The position numbers were made by a program, and so were the translations under genes. DNA of 64,000 nucleotides from Prunus persica (Eukaryota > Streptophyta > Magnoliopsida > Rosales > Rosaceae): positions 14,119,507 through 14,183,506 of the forward strand of contig NC_034015.1 of NCBI RefSeq assembly GCF_000346465.2, written 5' to 3'. This document shows positions 36,262 to 48,230 of this stretch, piece by piece. How positions within the stretch are numbered: position 1 is the first letter of the stretch; every line of letters begins with the position of its first letter. The notes below the pieces were generated by a model, which did no database searches, was not told where the DNA came from, and was given only the letters and a program-made list of their open reading frames with translations.

Positions 36262-36590
36262 GTGAGGTGGGGCTTACAATATTGTAAGCAAGGAGCTAAC
36301 TGATGAGGATTATTTATGTATAGGGTCTGAGTGATGTTTTAATGGGACTAAAGACATGAAAATTTTAGAGGGGAATAAAGCATTTTATTTTCTTTCTGGA
36401 ATTTTATTGGGGAAGGGAGAGGTTACAGTGTTGCTAGCTAGTGTTTTGTTATCATCATCCTAGTCTCTTTTATGCAAAGATTTAATTCCTTTATCAGGAA
36501 AATGTCATCTTTTGTTGTTGTGGGTTTTTATTTATTTAATTCTCCATTTGATTAGAACTCCAAAATAGTTCTTTAGCACTCTTATCATTT

Positions 36591-36902
36591 CAACTTTCCT
36601 CAATACCAACTCACTCCATCGGCAGTATGACTATTTTAAAGTGTTAATACCAACTCCTTTCATGCTAGTATACTATAATTGTATGTTTATATATCTTCTT
36701 CAGAAATGACACGGTCATTCCAGCTTAAAACCTTATAACAAAATACCAACTTTCCTCAATACCAACTCACTCCATCGCCAGTATGACTATTTTGAAGTGT
36801 TAATACCAACTCCTTTCATGCTAGTACTATAATTGTACGTTTATATATCTTCTTCGGAAATGACATGGCCGTTTGAGCTTAAAACCTTATAACAAAATAT
36901 TA
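36591..36902. repeat. 156-bp tandem duplication 3' of the trihelix gene
   Basis: Two copies start CAACTTTCCTCAATACCAAC at 36591 and 36747 and run to about 36902, with a few substitutions and a 2-base indel between them. A TAATACCAACTCCTTTCATG block sits inside each copy. Confidence 0.9.
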
Positions 36903-38059
36903 AGACGATAATTAATTTCTTGCCTTTTTGGCTACTCGGGGTTGGGGGAAGTGATAATTTTTGTCTTAAAATTAAAGGATTTGTAGTTTTAAAAAGAGGT
37001 TACAAACTAATGAAGTAAATAATCTATCTCCTTGTGCATAGCATCTCGTGGTTAAACAGTTCACTATGGTGCTTTGATTGAGCTTAATTTAAGTTCCAAA
37101 TAACCGTATGCAATTAGCTTACTTATCAATCCGACCTAGCTAGCTAGATATACACTTTGTCCAACACTTTACTAACACGAACAATATATATATTAAAATC
37201 CCTCCATCATTAAAAAAAAAAAAGTTACTTGCTTCAGACAATAATTGAAGAATATTGCTGCTGTTTTATTTATATACAGTGAAATATATATATTTGCTTG
37301 ATGCATTGTGTCACATAAATTTTTCCTCTATATGGCACAAAACACAGAGAAGAAGAAATGTGAGATTGCCAAATAAAAAAGAAAAGAAAAAGGAAGCAAA
37401 TTCGTTTGCTACTTTGGAAGTTGCCTTCTGGTCTGGACATGGCATGGCTGGTACAGCTATAGAAAACTGACAATATTGGAAGCAGGCATATGTGCAGTGC
37501 AGCTTAGCAAAGCAAATGTACGAAGCCTCCTCCTCACCAGGAAGATGTCATGTTCTGCAATTAAAGGCACTCAAAGTATTGATTGATATGCATTGAGTAG
37601 TAAATGAAGGGATGAGAGAGACATAAGAAAGAGAGAGAAATTATTATCAGCAGACCAACAACATATCATTCTGCAAAGGGAGAAATGTTTTGGCGATATA
37701 ATTACTTAATATTATGTTTTAGGAATTAATTGAATTCGTATTATCCGTAAGTACATCAATGATTATGTGCTTCTGTCTAAATCAATTTGATAACTTCATT
37801 TTTTCTCTCTTCTTGTTCCTTGCTTGCTAGGAAACCCAAGATTCTTGTCCTCTCACCCATAAATAAAGCTTGGCATTAATTGATATTTCCCCATCAAATA
37901 GATTCACCAAAAAAAGAAGATAGTAAAGGACTTTGATTCTTTTCCAACTTTGTAACATAACTGTTATTAGCACTCCGAAAAAGACGACATGCACTTCTCC
38001 GAATATAATTTCTTATGTTATTACAAGGGAATAGTGTATGATGACATTTTTTTTTCTTT

Positions 38060-38275
38060 TAAATGAAAAAAAAATTTAGGGGTAGGGGAGGTTACCCTAT
38101 TCCAAGGCTAGGGCATATCAAGGTCTCTTTGAGGACTTACAAAGGGGGCCTTAGCCCCTTTATTGGTTTTTACATATTACTTACCAAGAGAAATTGTCGA
38201 CAGCGAGACTTAAACATAGGTATGGATAGCAAAGAGAATGATTCTTACTAACTCAACCAACCCTCATCGGCACAT
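38060..38275 (-). mobile_element. Possible SINE, minus strand
   Basis: On the minus strand it begins GATGAGGGTTGGTTGAGTTA and includes CTCTTTGCTATCC and GTTTAAGTCTCGCTG, which resemble A and B boxes. It ends in a T/A-rich tail. The same start (GTTGGTTGAGTTGATAAGG) recurs truncated on the plus strand at 57361, which supports an interspersed family. Confidence 0.45.
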
Positions 38276-39105
38276 GATGACATTTATGAGAGTGCCAATA
38301 CCAGTTCTTTTTTTTAAATTAGGAAAAGGGCTTTTCACAATCCAATTGAAGCTTTAATCTTGCGTTTGTGCAGAGAGCCCATTATGATCCAAACAGAGAA
38401 AAAGGGTCATATGACACTCAAATACACAGCACAGTGTGAGGATACAAATATCATCACTCTTAGACAGACAGAGACTCATGAGCATGACCGTACATAGGAA
38501 AGAGTAAAGAAGCTTCCCACCAGGGGAACCAAACAAGGGAGGAGACATAGACATATTGCCAGTCATTGTCACAGTTTTCTGCAAGTACCACCATTTTTTT
38601 ATATCTCTCTTTTTACTACTTAGAAGAAAAATCTCCACTCTCTCCAACCCAAGCAGCAGCAGCAGTCAAAGGGAAACGAAATTACATGACAATTTTAGAA
38701 CTCTGAAGTTTAAGCAGACCAGCTTTTTTTGGGGATGCTTGCTTTGCTTTGCTTTGCCTTGCTTGCTTCAGCCTTCATGCTTGTTGATGTGACCACTTAC
38801 TGAGCTAATAAAACACTAAAGGAAAAAGCAATAATAAATATGACTGTCGTGTTTCTGCTCTGCTTTTTCAGCTTCTAGCTTACCCCAAATTGGGAAATCT
38901 TTGCCATGCTTCCTGACTGCTTTTTAACTATCTTTACACTTACATGACAATTAAACCTACCATTGATATTATATATTATAGTAACTACAGAAATACGAGC
39001 CCCTTATCTGCCTTCCTTTTTTAAGAAATTTTTGAAATAAAATAAAATTAAAAGGAGGCTCTGCAAGTCTTTTTATTTTGTCAGAAGAGGCTCTGCAAGT
39101 CTAGT

Positions 39106-39253
39106 CTTCAATATTTTTATAGTGAGGGCTTTATGCCCTTAATAAAACCCTATCTCATTTGAATTAAATTGATAAGTCGTTGGATCAAAATATTTAGTTC
39201 GATTCAGCGATTAAAATATAGGGTTTCATCTAAGGCCTCATTATAGAATCACT
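39106..39253. mobile_element. Short inverted-repeat MITE
   Basis: ATTTTTATAGTGAGGGCTTT and TAATAAAACCCTAT on the left pair imperfectly with ATAGGGTTTCATCTAAGG and CCTCATTATAGAAT on the right, giving a ~150-bp foldback unit without coding capacity. The target duplication was not resolved. Confidence 0.5.
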
Positions 39254-40080
39254 CGCTGATTCTGATACATCTGCACTTTTTGATATTTTCAGAGAAGGAT
39301 GTGGCCCAATTGGCCCAGCTCAATTCATTAGTTTTTTCTCCTGGTCCAGCAAAATGCATTATGGCTATGGGCTTGTCTGTTAGTGAGGGATGGGGAATTT
39401 TTCAACCAATTCCAGCCCTCTTTTTTTTCTTGATTTTGAAGTATAGTGAGGGGCTTTATGGATCTTCTGGATTATTCAGTTGTCTTCAAGCTAAGGTTGG
39501 CTTTTAGGGTGCGTTTTTAACAGATTGGCCAATGTTCAAGTCCGCAGACAAACCGGAGCCCAGGTCAATCCAAACTTCAACCAGAAATTTTGTTTTTATG
39601 TCGAATTTCAACCAGAACTTTAAATGGTCAATATGCAAAAACTTCTTTTAACCCATAAAATATTACATCAAACAATTTAATCACAATGAGAGTTTCTTTT
39701 TACATACTGGATTGGCTTACTGGTTGGTTATACAAACTATAAGTTTGGAAGGATACCAATGCGAGCAAGATAAAGACTTAATACCCGGAAGCATGTCAAA
39801 TAGCTAGAAATTGGATTTTGAAAATAGAATCCTGATCTTCATTCAGGAAATAATAAAAAACATAAACGGTTCTTTTGAAGGGGAAAGAGAACATTTATCA
39901 AACTCAACATATGCCAATCGTCCTCAAGCTTCTTATTCTACCAACATCCTAAAAACCGAGAGCAAGAACAGAAATTTGAAAAATCCCTAACACTATACGC
40001 CCGAGAATGACAGAGTCATACACATACCGCAAAATAGTTTTCCAAAAACAAAACAAGAGAAGCAAGAACTGTAAATTTCT

Positions 40081-41421
40081 TCAGTACTTGTAATCCTTAA
40101 CATGAAGACTCTCGGCAGCGCCTTCACCAAGCTTTGCATCACCCTTGTATGTTCCGAGGGTAGCCTCTGAGTTGGCCTTGGCCCTTGTGAGGAGAGCAGC
40201 CTGTGCCTTTCCAATGTTTTCCTCCTTTCCTGCCCAGGCTTTAAGTGTGCTCTGCTGAAGAGCCCTTCCGAATGAGAAGGAAAGAGACCATGGCTTCTTC
40301 CCCTTGAGCTTGTTCATGGCATTAAGGTTGAGGGTAGCCTCCTCTTCACTCTGGCCACCAGACAAGAACACCACAGCAGGGACAGCTGCAGGGGTAGTGC
40401 GCAACAAGGCACGGACTGTGTACTCAGCAATCACTTCGGGTGAAGCCTTCTTGGCATCAGATCCTGGAGTAACCATGTTGGGCTTCAAGAGAGTTCCTTC
40501 AAGGAGGACGTGGTGGTCATTAAGAGCCTTGTAGCATGCAGCAAGAACACGCTCAGTCACATCAGCACACTTCTCGATGTCATGGGGTCCATCAACCAGG
40601 ATCTCTGGCTCAACGATGGGGACTAGGCCATTCTCCTGGCAAATGATAGCATACCGAGCCAAGCCATTAGCGTTTTCGTTAATGGACAGCTGAGATGGCT
40701 CATTGGGACCAATCTTGAGGACAGCACGCCATTTTGCGAACCTGGCACCAGCTTCATAGTACTTTTGGCAACGCTGGGCGAGCCCATCTAGACCCTGGGT
40801 TGTGGTCTCACCATTGGTTCCGGCAAGCTCAACGGTGCCCTTGTCAACCTTGATTCCAGGTAGAACACCTCCTTCCTTCAAGACATCAACGAATGGCTTG
40901 CCTGCACAACATGATAAACTGAATATTATTCCTTGGGAAATTTAAAAAACTATTAGGATAAGACCAATTCAAAACAAACACGAATTGGAGAAGGCCAACA
41001 ATCCATGTAACCAGAGGATTCGTGAAATAGGACTACAAACAAAAACAGTATTCTGTTAAAAAAAAAGCTACCCAAACATTGTATGAACTCAAAGCATTTG
41101 TTAATGACGAATTACTGACAATAATGCCAATACATAGATAATATCTTATTGATTTCAAATAAAAACGACTGTTGATTCTGCAATCTAAATGCATTTTAAG
41201 CCACTTCCAAAGTATGAAAGCCAGAAATTTTGGTCGAAGTACCTGAGGCTGTCTTCTGGTAGAGAGTTTCTTCAAAGAGAATCACTCCACTAAGGTATTG
41301 GAGCACATCAGGGGCGGTGAAGAGGAGCTCACGAAGAGCACGCCTGTTTGATTCAACATTCTCAACATTGATGCTGGCAAAACGTTTGCCGATTGTTCCA
41401 GTTGACTCATCAGCAGCAAGA

Positions 41422-41478
<57 letters not shown>

Positions 41479-42329
41479 AATACAAAATTCAGGAAACATC
41501 GACCAAAAATCACAACCTACATCTACCTAAAGTCCATAAATTACCGGAGAAAAAAATGACAGAACGATAACAAACACTAAGACAAGTCCAAATTGCACAT
41601 ATAGTCTTGTAGGTAAAACCAGCAAAGACCACCAGATATGCGGACGAGAACGCACCAAATACAATGAAAAAGACAACCATTATATGCTATATGCTTTCAA
41701 AAACTATTACAACTTTAGATCTCAACATAAAGAACTAAAAACAAACAGGAACTCAAAAGGGTAAAGTCCTATGGATAAGTGGATCATCACAAACATAGAA
41801 ACAAAAGGTTGATCCACTAAAAACAGACCGCATAACAATCTTACAATGCAAAGTATCTAGATTTATACCAAACAATTGAAATACCCAGTAACTTGAGTTA
41901 TTTGTAACTAAACTGTCTATGAATGAACCATGAGTTTATTCTAACTGCGCAAAGGAAACCCAAAAGCAATATGAAGTATGCCTGAGAGATTAGATCAAAA
42001 CTTTAGTCACTAAAAACACTTCGGGAAGAACAAACGATTGCTTTCCTGAGAACCCAATCTAGAAAAACTGCAAGAGATCATTAGAGTGAAGAAAATAAAT
42101 CTGGGCGTTCAGATCTCGAAGTCAGAAGTTAAAAGCCACTCAAAAACTACAATATACTGAATAAAGATGATTCCAAGCATCAAATCTTCAAAACGGAACA
42201 AGAACTACACAGAACAATCAGATCTAAGCAATAAAAATAAAAAGAGAGACACAAACAGAGTGATACGAACGTTAACAAAGCAAACAGAAGAAGTAAATTA
42301 CCAGCGTATTTGCCCCTGAAAGCAGACAT
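40081..42329 (-). CDS. Fructose-bisphosphate aldolase, cytosolic class I (copy A)
   Basis: Three exons, 42302-42329, 41243-41470 and 40081-40901, with GT-AG introns of 831 and 341 bp, encode 358 residues starting [20 protein letters not shown]. The enzyme reversibly cleaves fructose-1,6-bisphosphate to dihydroxyacetone phosphate and glyceraldehyde-3-phosphate in glycolysis and gluconeogenesis. The Schiff-base Lys is in [13 protein letters not shown] (about residue 225). The other active-site residues are in RFAKWRAVL (Lys) and VPIVEPEIL (Glu), with [18 protein letters not shown] further on and a C-terminal Tyr (VKDYKY). There is no transit peptide, so it is cytosolic. It is a tandem paralog of the gene at 46100-48106 with identical intron positions and phases. 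A likely TATA-like box (ATAAAAAG, minus strand) lies near 42418-42426. It looks fully functional. Confidence 0.97.
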
Positions 42330-44949
42330 GGTTGATGCTAAGGCTTAAGAGGAAGAAGACTGGTTTTTCTTAGAGATAGAGAGAGTGAGATGGGAGAAAG
42401 TGAAGGGTGGGTGGGGCTTTTTATGTTAGTGCGGCTTGGAGGTTGTACTGCGCGCTTGGCTTCTTCCCCACGTAAATAAACAATTGTTTATTTCTCTGAT
42501 TTTTTTACGCTTTTGCCCCCAACTCCTTAATTGGCCCTAGATTCATTTCCTATTGTATATCACAACGAATCAAATATTGTGGATTGCAAATTAAGTTTAA
42601 CAAATATGTTTTAATTAAACAAGAAAGAAAAAATTTACCAAAAAGTTGAAAAGAAAAAGACATAATTTCTCAATTATACTAAAGAAACATTAGGGTGACA
42701 TTAACCCATATACATGGACGAGTACATTGTATTAGACTCTAATAATAATAAAGTAAGATCATTATATAAATAATAGTCCAAATTAATTTAATTTAATTTA
42801 CAAAAAGGAAGAATTGAATTAAAATGGTAGAGGGCGGCTTACTGCCATGAATAATTGGCCTAACTCTTAGAATTTAATTTTTATCAGAAGAAAAATTGAT
42901 GTGTAAGTTGAAAAGGGGTATAATGGTAATTAGGCATGGTGGATTTTTTTTCCCCAAAAGTTTCTCAAAACCAGCTGCCGTCCCGTGATTAGGTAGGTAG
43001 GTGGGATGGGAAGGGTCAAAATTAAACTTAAATGAAAGAGAAAGGTGAAAACCAGACGACGAAAATCCTGTGGGATTTGAAGGTGACTGTGGGTTTGGTT
43101 TGCAGACCAAAGTTGTGAAACTTTTGAGCCAAAAACCAACACCGGCAATCTAGGTTCTGGTATTTAAGACAAGGCATTTGCTTTTTAAGCCTTTGCCATT
43201 ACTTTGCCGAGAAATTATAGAATACTACGGTAAGATGATCACGTAGTATAAATCAGATTCGTGTCCTCTGTTTTTTTTCCTTATTGCCACATTAATCTTC
43301 AATGTTTTAGCATAAATTGGTTGTTGGAGTTTACAAAGAAAAAATATATATAAAGAGCTTCTCTTTTGTTGGTAGTTTTGACTTTTAGGAAACATAGACA
43401 TATAACATGAATGACATTTCCAATGGGTTTGATTGTTTTGTAATTATAAACAGCTAACAAAAACGCTTTGGAATTCCCTAACCTTTACATTTGGGTTTTT
43501 TTCAACAAGGATCTTAGTTGTAATTCTATTTTGTCTTTAAGAAAGAAAAAAAAAACTGATTCGGAATATCACCTTAATGTCTCCTATATATGACTACTTG
43601 TACCTAATTCAACTATACAATTATAATATTTAGGGGTTCGTAACTTAAATAGCCTCAGATCGACTTCATTTGAATTTTTTTTATTTAAAAAAAATGCACA
43701 TATACCAATTAGATGCATAATTCAATGATGAAATTGTCATCTTGATTTATTATTATTTTTGGGTATAAAATTATTGTGTAATAATGCAATACCTGGATTA
43801 TGTATATGCTTTGTGGAGTGAAAGCTACATGCTTCAAGTTGGTTCTTTGTCACCCACCAAATTTCTAAGTACTTATAAGTCAACACAATATTAATCTTAT
43901 AGTTATATACTTCATCGAACAAACTTTCAACATTTTATATAATAATCAAACCCAACTTGCCACTAGCATCATTTAGATCACGCTCAACAATTTTTCTTCT
44001 TTTCACGCCCATCTCAAATTAAAAATCATGGAAAACATGGCATGACGGTTTTTTTTTTAATTAGGTTGCACTTGCACATGCCACCCTTTGAGACATAAGA
44101 AAGCTATAAACAAAATAAGGTTTGACCCTCTTTCATAAATTTATACAAAACTTTTTTCCATTCATTCCTAGAAATTATATTATTGACTTATTATTTATTG
44201 TTATATGATTGAAATTCTTAAGCGCTCTCGTTCTCATTTACTTATTTCTTAATTTACATGTAACGATTATGTGATTACCGGTAAAGGAGGGTGCTAATTT
44301 GGAGGCTTTCATGTGTGATCGAGGCAATGCTTAATAGTTATACATCTCTTCTAAAATGTGTGTTTTAACATTAAATCCCTGTTTGAAACTCAAGATGGAA
44401 AAGAAAAAAATGTTGGTGGGTTGGTTTGGTTGTCTAATTCTGATAAGTTGAGGATTCTTCTTCACCTACCTCTCTCTTCAACTGTTGAACCAAGTGGCCA
44501 GGGATTTCCTACCAAATATCAATGCTTGAAATGAACACGAATTCATACTGCGTGGATCCAACGCATATATTTGAGGAACATTGAAGAGGACAATTAAGTC
44601 CTGAGCATACAGTCCTTGGAATATTCTTTCACTTTGATCCTCATATTTATTATTTATAACTTTTTTCTATATTTTATCAGCTCAATTACATGTTTTGTGC
44701 TCCCATGTGTGCATACATCATAGGCACGCTAAGATGTAGACATGATTCGTTTACATCTTAAATTTTTTTCTGTTCTGCCTGCCACATTATTATATTCGAG
44801 GGGAAGAAAAAGGGGGAAATTGGCCGCATTTTATTTTATTTTATTTGTTCTGAAAGGAAAGAAACTGCTTTCACGTTTCTGAAAGTTGCTTGTGATTAAA
44901 AGAAAATGAAAAGCATAGTTAATGGGATCGAACCACCATAACACGAACA
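42330..44949. other. Spacer between the two aldolase genes
   Basis: About 2.6 kb of AT-rich sequence. The first ~150 bp form the promoter and leader of aldolase copy A. The rest has no supported gene and no clear element. The 267-bp tandem repeat array begins at 44950. Confidence 0.6.
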
Positions 44950-46017
44950 AACAATAACCTTATGATTAGCACTAAAGAAAAACCTTGGATAATCTAAGAA
45001 GAAATGGGTCAGAAAGATAAAAAGAAGTACAAAATAGGTACGAAAAACTTGGCAATAAAAGCAGATTACCCAAATACATGAGCATGAGCACTTCACCAAC
45101 CAAAACGAGCGACATAAACAACAAAAAACTCTTCATGCTTGCAAACCGTTCCTCAAGCTTTTATCATATTCTACTAGTAACTGGCAATAATCTCGTCAAG
45201 GCAGAGATTAGAAAGAAACAATAACCTTATGATTAGCACTAAAGAAAAACCTTGGATAATCTAAGAAGAATTGGGTCAGAAAGATAAAAAGAAGTACAAA
45301 ATAGGTACGAAAAACTTGGCAATAAAAGCAGATTACCCAAATACATGAGCATGAGCACTTAACCAACCAAAACGAGCGACATAAACAACAAAAAACTCTT
45401 CATGCTTGCAAACCGTTCCTCAAGCTTTTATCATATTCTACTAGTAACTGGCAATAATCTCGTCAAGGCAGAGATTAGAAAGAAACAATAACCTTATGAT
45501 TAGCACTAAAGAAAAACCTTGGATAATCTAAGAAGAATTGGGTCAGAAAGATAAAAAGAAGTACAAAATAGGTACGAAAAACTTGGCAATAAAAGCAGAT
45601 TACCCAAATACATGAGCATGAGCACTTCACCAACCAAAACGAGCGACATAAACAACAAAAAACTCTTCATGCTTGCAAACCGTTCCTCAAGCTTTTATCA
45701 TATTCTACTAGTAACTGGCAATAATCTCGTCAAGGCAGAGATTAGAAAGAAACAATAACCTTATGATTAGCACTAAAGAAAAACCTTGGATAATCTAAGA
45801 AGAATTGGGTCAGAAAGATAAAAAGAAGTACAAAATAGGTACGAAAAACTTGGCAATAAAAGCAGATTACCCAAATACATGAGCATGAGCACTTCACCAA
45901 CCAAAACGAGCGACATAAACAACAAAAAACTCTTCATGCTTGCAAACCGTTCCTCAAGCTTTTATCATATTCTACTAGTAACTGGCAATAATCTCGTCAA
46001 GGCAGAGATTAGAAAGA
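44950..46017 (-). repeat. Four tandem 267-bp units at the 3' side of aldolase copy B
   Basis: Units start at 44950, 45217, 45484 and 45751, exactly 267 bp apart, each beginning AACAATAACCTTATGATTAG. They differ by only a few bases (for example AGAAATGGG versus AGAATTGGG, and CTTCACC versus CTTAACC). The array ends 82 bp beyond the stop codon of copy B. Each unit contains TCCTCAAGCTTTTATCATAT followed by TCTACTAG, which resembles TCCTCAAGCTTCTTATTCTA at 39921-39940 in the 3' flank of aldolase copy A. The unit therefore includes conserved aldolase 3'-UTR sequence and perhaps the polyadenylation region. No long conserved frame runs through the array. Confidence 0.95.
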
Positions 46018-46099
46018 AAACTTGAAAAAGAACCTACACTACGACACCAAAACACCGTTTTTGTAAGAGCAAAATCATTGGCTTTTACACAGCTCTGCA

Positions 46100-46625
46100 T
46101 CAATACTTATAGTCCTTGACATGAAGGCTCTCTGCAGCACCCTCACCAAGCTTGGCATCACCCTTGTAGGTTCCCAATGTCGCTTCCGAGTTGGCCTTTG
46201 CCCTGGTGAGGAAAGCCTCCTGTGCCGCCTTAATATTTTCCTCCTTTCCTGCCCAAGCCTTGAGGGTGCTTTGCTGAAGAGCCCGTCCGAAAGAGAAGGA
46301 TAGAGTCCATGGTTTCTTCCCCTTCAATTTGTTCATGGCATTGAGGTTGAGGGTAGCCTCCTCCTCACTCTGCCCACCGGACAAGAAAACCACGGCAGGA
46401 ACAGCCACAGGCATGGTGCGCTGCAAGGAACGGACTGTGTGCTCAGCAATCACCTCTGGTGCAACCTTTGGTGAATCAGATCCCGGAGTCACCATGTTAG
46501 GCTTCAAGAGAGTTCCTTCAAGCAGAACATGGTGGTCGTTAAGAGCTTTGTAGCATGCAGCAAGAACACGTTCGGTCACCTCAGCACACTTGTGAATGTC
46601 ATGGGATCCATCAACCAGGATCTCT

Positions 46626-46675
<50 letters not shown>

Positions 46676-47127
46676 GGCCAACCCATTGGCATTCTCATTG
46701 ATTGAGAGCTGAGATGGCTCACTGGGGCCAATATTGAGCACAGCACGCCATTTTGCAAACCGAGCACCAGCTTCATAGTACTTTTTGCAACGCTCTCCAA
46801 GGCCATCCAGACCCTGGGTTGTGGTCTCACCATTGGTACCAGCAAGCTCAACAGTGCCCTTGTCAACCTTGATGCCAGGGAGAACACCGCCTTCCCTTAA
46901 AACGTCAACAAATGGCTTACCTGCATAGCATAATTCAAGATGTGGATATCATGGCATGGAATAATCATCCAAATACAACATGGAAACAGGATGGCAAGCT
47001 CAAGAAACATGCTCAAACTAACACATGAATATTAAAAATCATTCATAAATTTCAGATGAAATCCAATTTTAAACATGATTTTCACAATGCAAATGGAAAA
47101 TTACCAGCAGCTGTCTTTTGGTAGAGG

Positions 47128-47161
<34 letters not shown>

Positions 47162-47280
47162 GGAGGGCACCAGGGGTGGTGAAGAGTAACTCACGGAGGG
47201 CGCGTCTGTTCGTCTCACTATTCTCAACATTAATGCTTGAAAGGCGCTTGCCAATTGTGCCAGTTGACTCATCAGCAGCA

Positions 47281-47311
<31 letters not shown>

Positions 47312-48106
47312 TAGCATTAGCAATGAGCTCATCTGCAAGCCACACAAAATGCAGTACAATGCATTAGCTTCAAAGTAAAATCCCAAACTTTAATATCCAT
47401 AATATAAAACAAAACCATAATGTGGAGAGGAAACATAATAAAAGCACGAAAGATTCTGGAAGAACCCAATTTTCACACCTCAAACTCTGACCTTCAATTA
47501 AAAACTCAAAATGGTTTGAACTACGAATGCAAAATATGCCATGCTAAATACCCCGGGCAAAATCAGAGCTTTTTGGGTATATTTTCAATCAGCTTGAGAT
47601 TTCCACATTATTTAAACAAACACGGCCACCAATTCAGAAAAAGATGGATGGTAAATCACTATTTAAACGTGACAATAAAAAAATTGTTTAATAAAAAACT
47701 ATTATTTTACAGCAACAGAGAGCATCCGTACAGAATTGTTTATATGCCACAGTCCAAAAATTCAAGATTTTCTCTACCCTACACGAGCAGGACCACTCGC
47801 GCATCAAACCAAGGCTCATCCAACAACGTATTATGCATAACGTTCAACTAATCCTGAACTAAATTGCAAGATTAAGCACAAATTCAATCAATACATAATT
47901 GTAGCGATTTTGCAAACAGTAATTTTACACAGAAAGTTACTTGATCATACTGATCCATACTTACAATTTAATTCATAAAAACACAGATCAGAGCAACACT
48001 AACAAAAAGCTCTGATCAATTCAAGCGACATACGCAATAAATGGTAAAACGAGGAACAAAATATATAAAGGTAATTACCATGGTACTTTCCCTTGAAGGC
48101 CGACAT
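46100..48106 (-). CDS. Fructose-bisphosphate aldolase, cytosolic class I (copy B)
   Basis: Exons 48079-48106, 47105-47332 and 46100-46920, with introns of 746 and 184 bp, encode 358 residues starting [20 protein letters not shown]. All class I aldolase features are intact: [56 protein letters not shown] with the Schiff-base Lys, [15 protein letters not shown], and the terminal VKDYKY. It performs the same glycolytic reaction as copy A. Exon 2 and exon 3 lengths are identical to copy A (228 and 821 bp), so the pair arose by tandem duplication. Introns are diverged in length, so the duplication is not very recent. Copy-specific changes such as [20 protein letters not shown] and [11 protein letters not shown] are conservative. 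Its 3' side abuts the 267-bp repeat array. Confidence 0.97.
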
Positions 48107-48220
48107 TGTTGATAGTAAGAAGAGACTGGAATATGAAAGACTGTTTTGGTTTATCTAGAGATTGAGGGAGGAGGGAGATGGGAGATGGGAGATGGGAGAG
48201 AAAACGGTGGGATTTTAGGG

Positions 48221-48230
48221 CTTTATATGA
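48221..48230 (-). promoter_or_regulatory. TATA box of aldolase copy B
   Basis: The minus strand reads CTCATATAAAGCCC about 115 bp upstream of the start codon, a good plant TATA match at a plausible distance. Confidence 0.6.

Larger units (their letters stand above)
36903..39900. other. Intergenic with small repeats, no gene
   Basis: No supported coding sequence. It holds a SINE-like sequence (38060-38275), a short MITE (39106-39253) and two copies of AGGCTCTGCAAGTCT at about 39056 and 39088. The last ~180 bp are the 3' flank of the first aldolase gene. Confidence 0.5.

Noticed and set aside
44950..46017. Repeat protein gene, because 267 is a multiple of 3
   Set aside because: No frame stays open through the array on either strand, and the position fits a 3' UTR.
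47420..47851. 143-codon frame antisense within intron 1 of aldolase copy B
   Set aside because: It lies in an intron on the opposite strand, has no motifs and has no counterpart in copy A.
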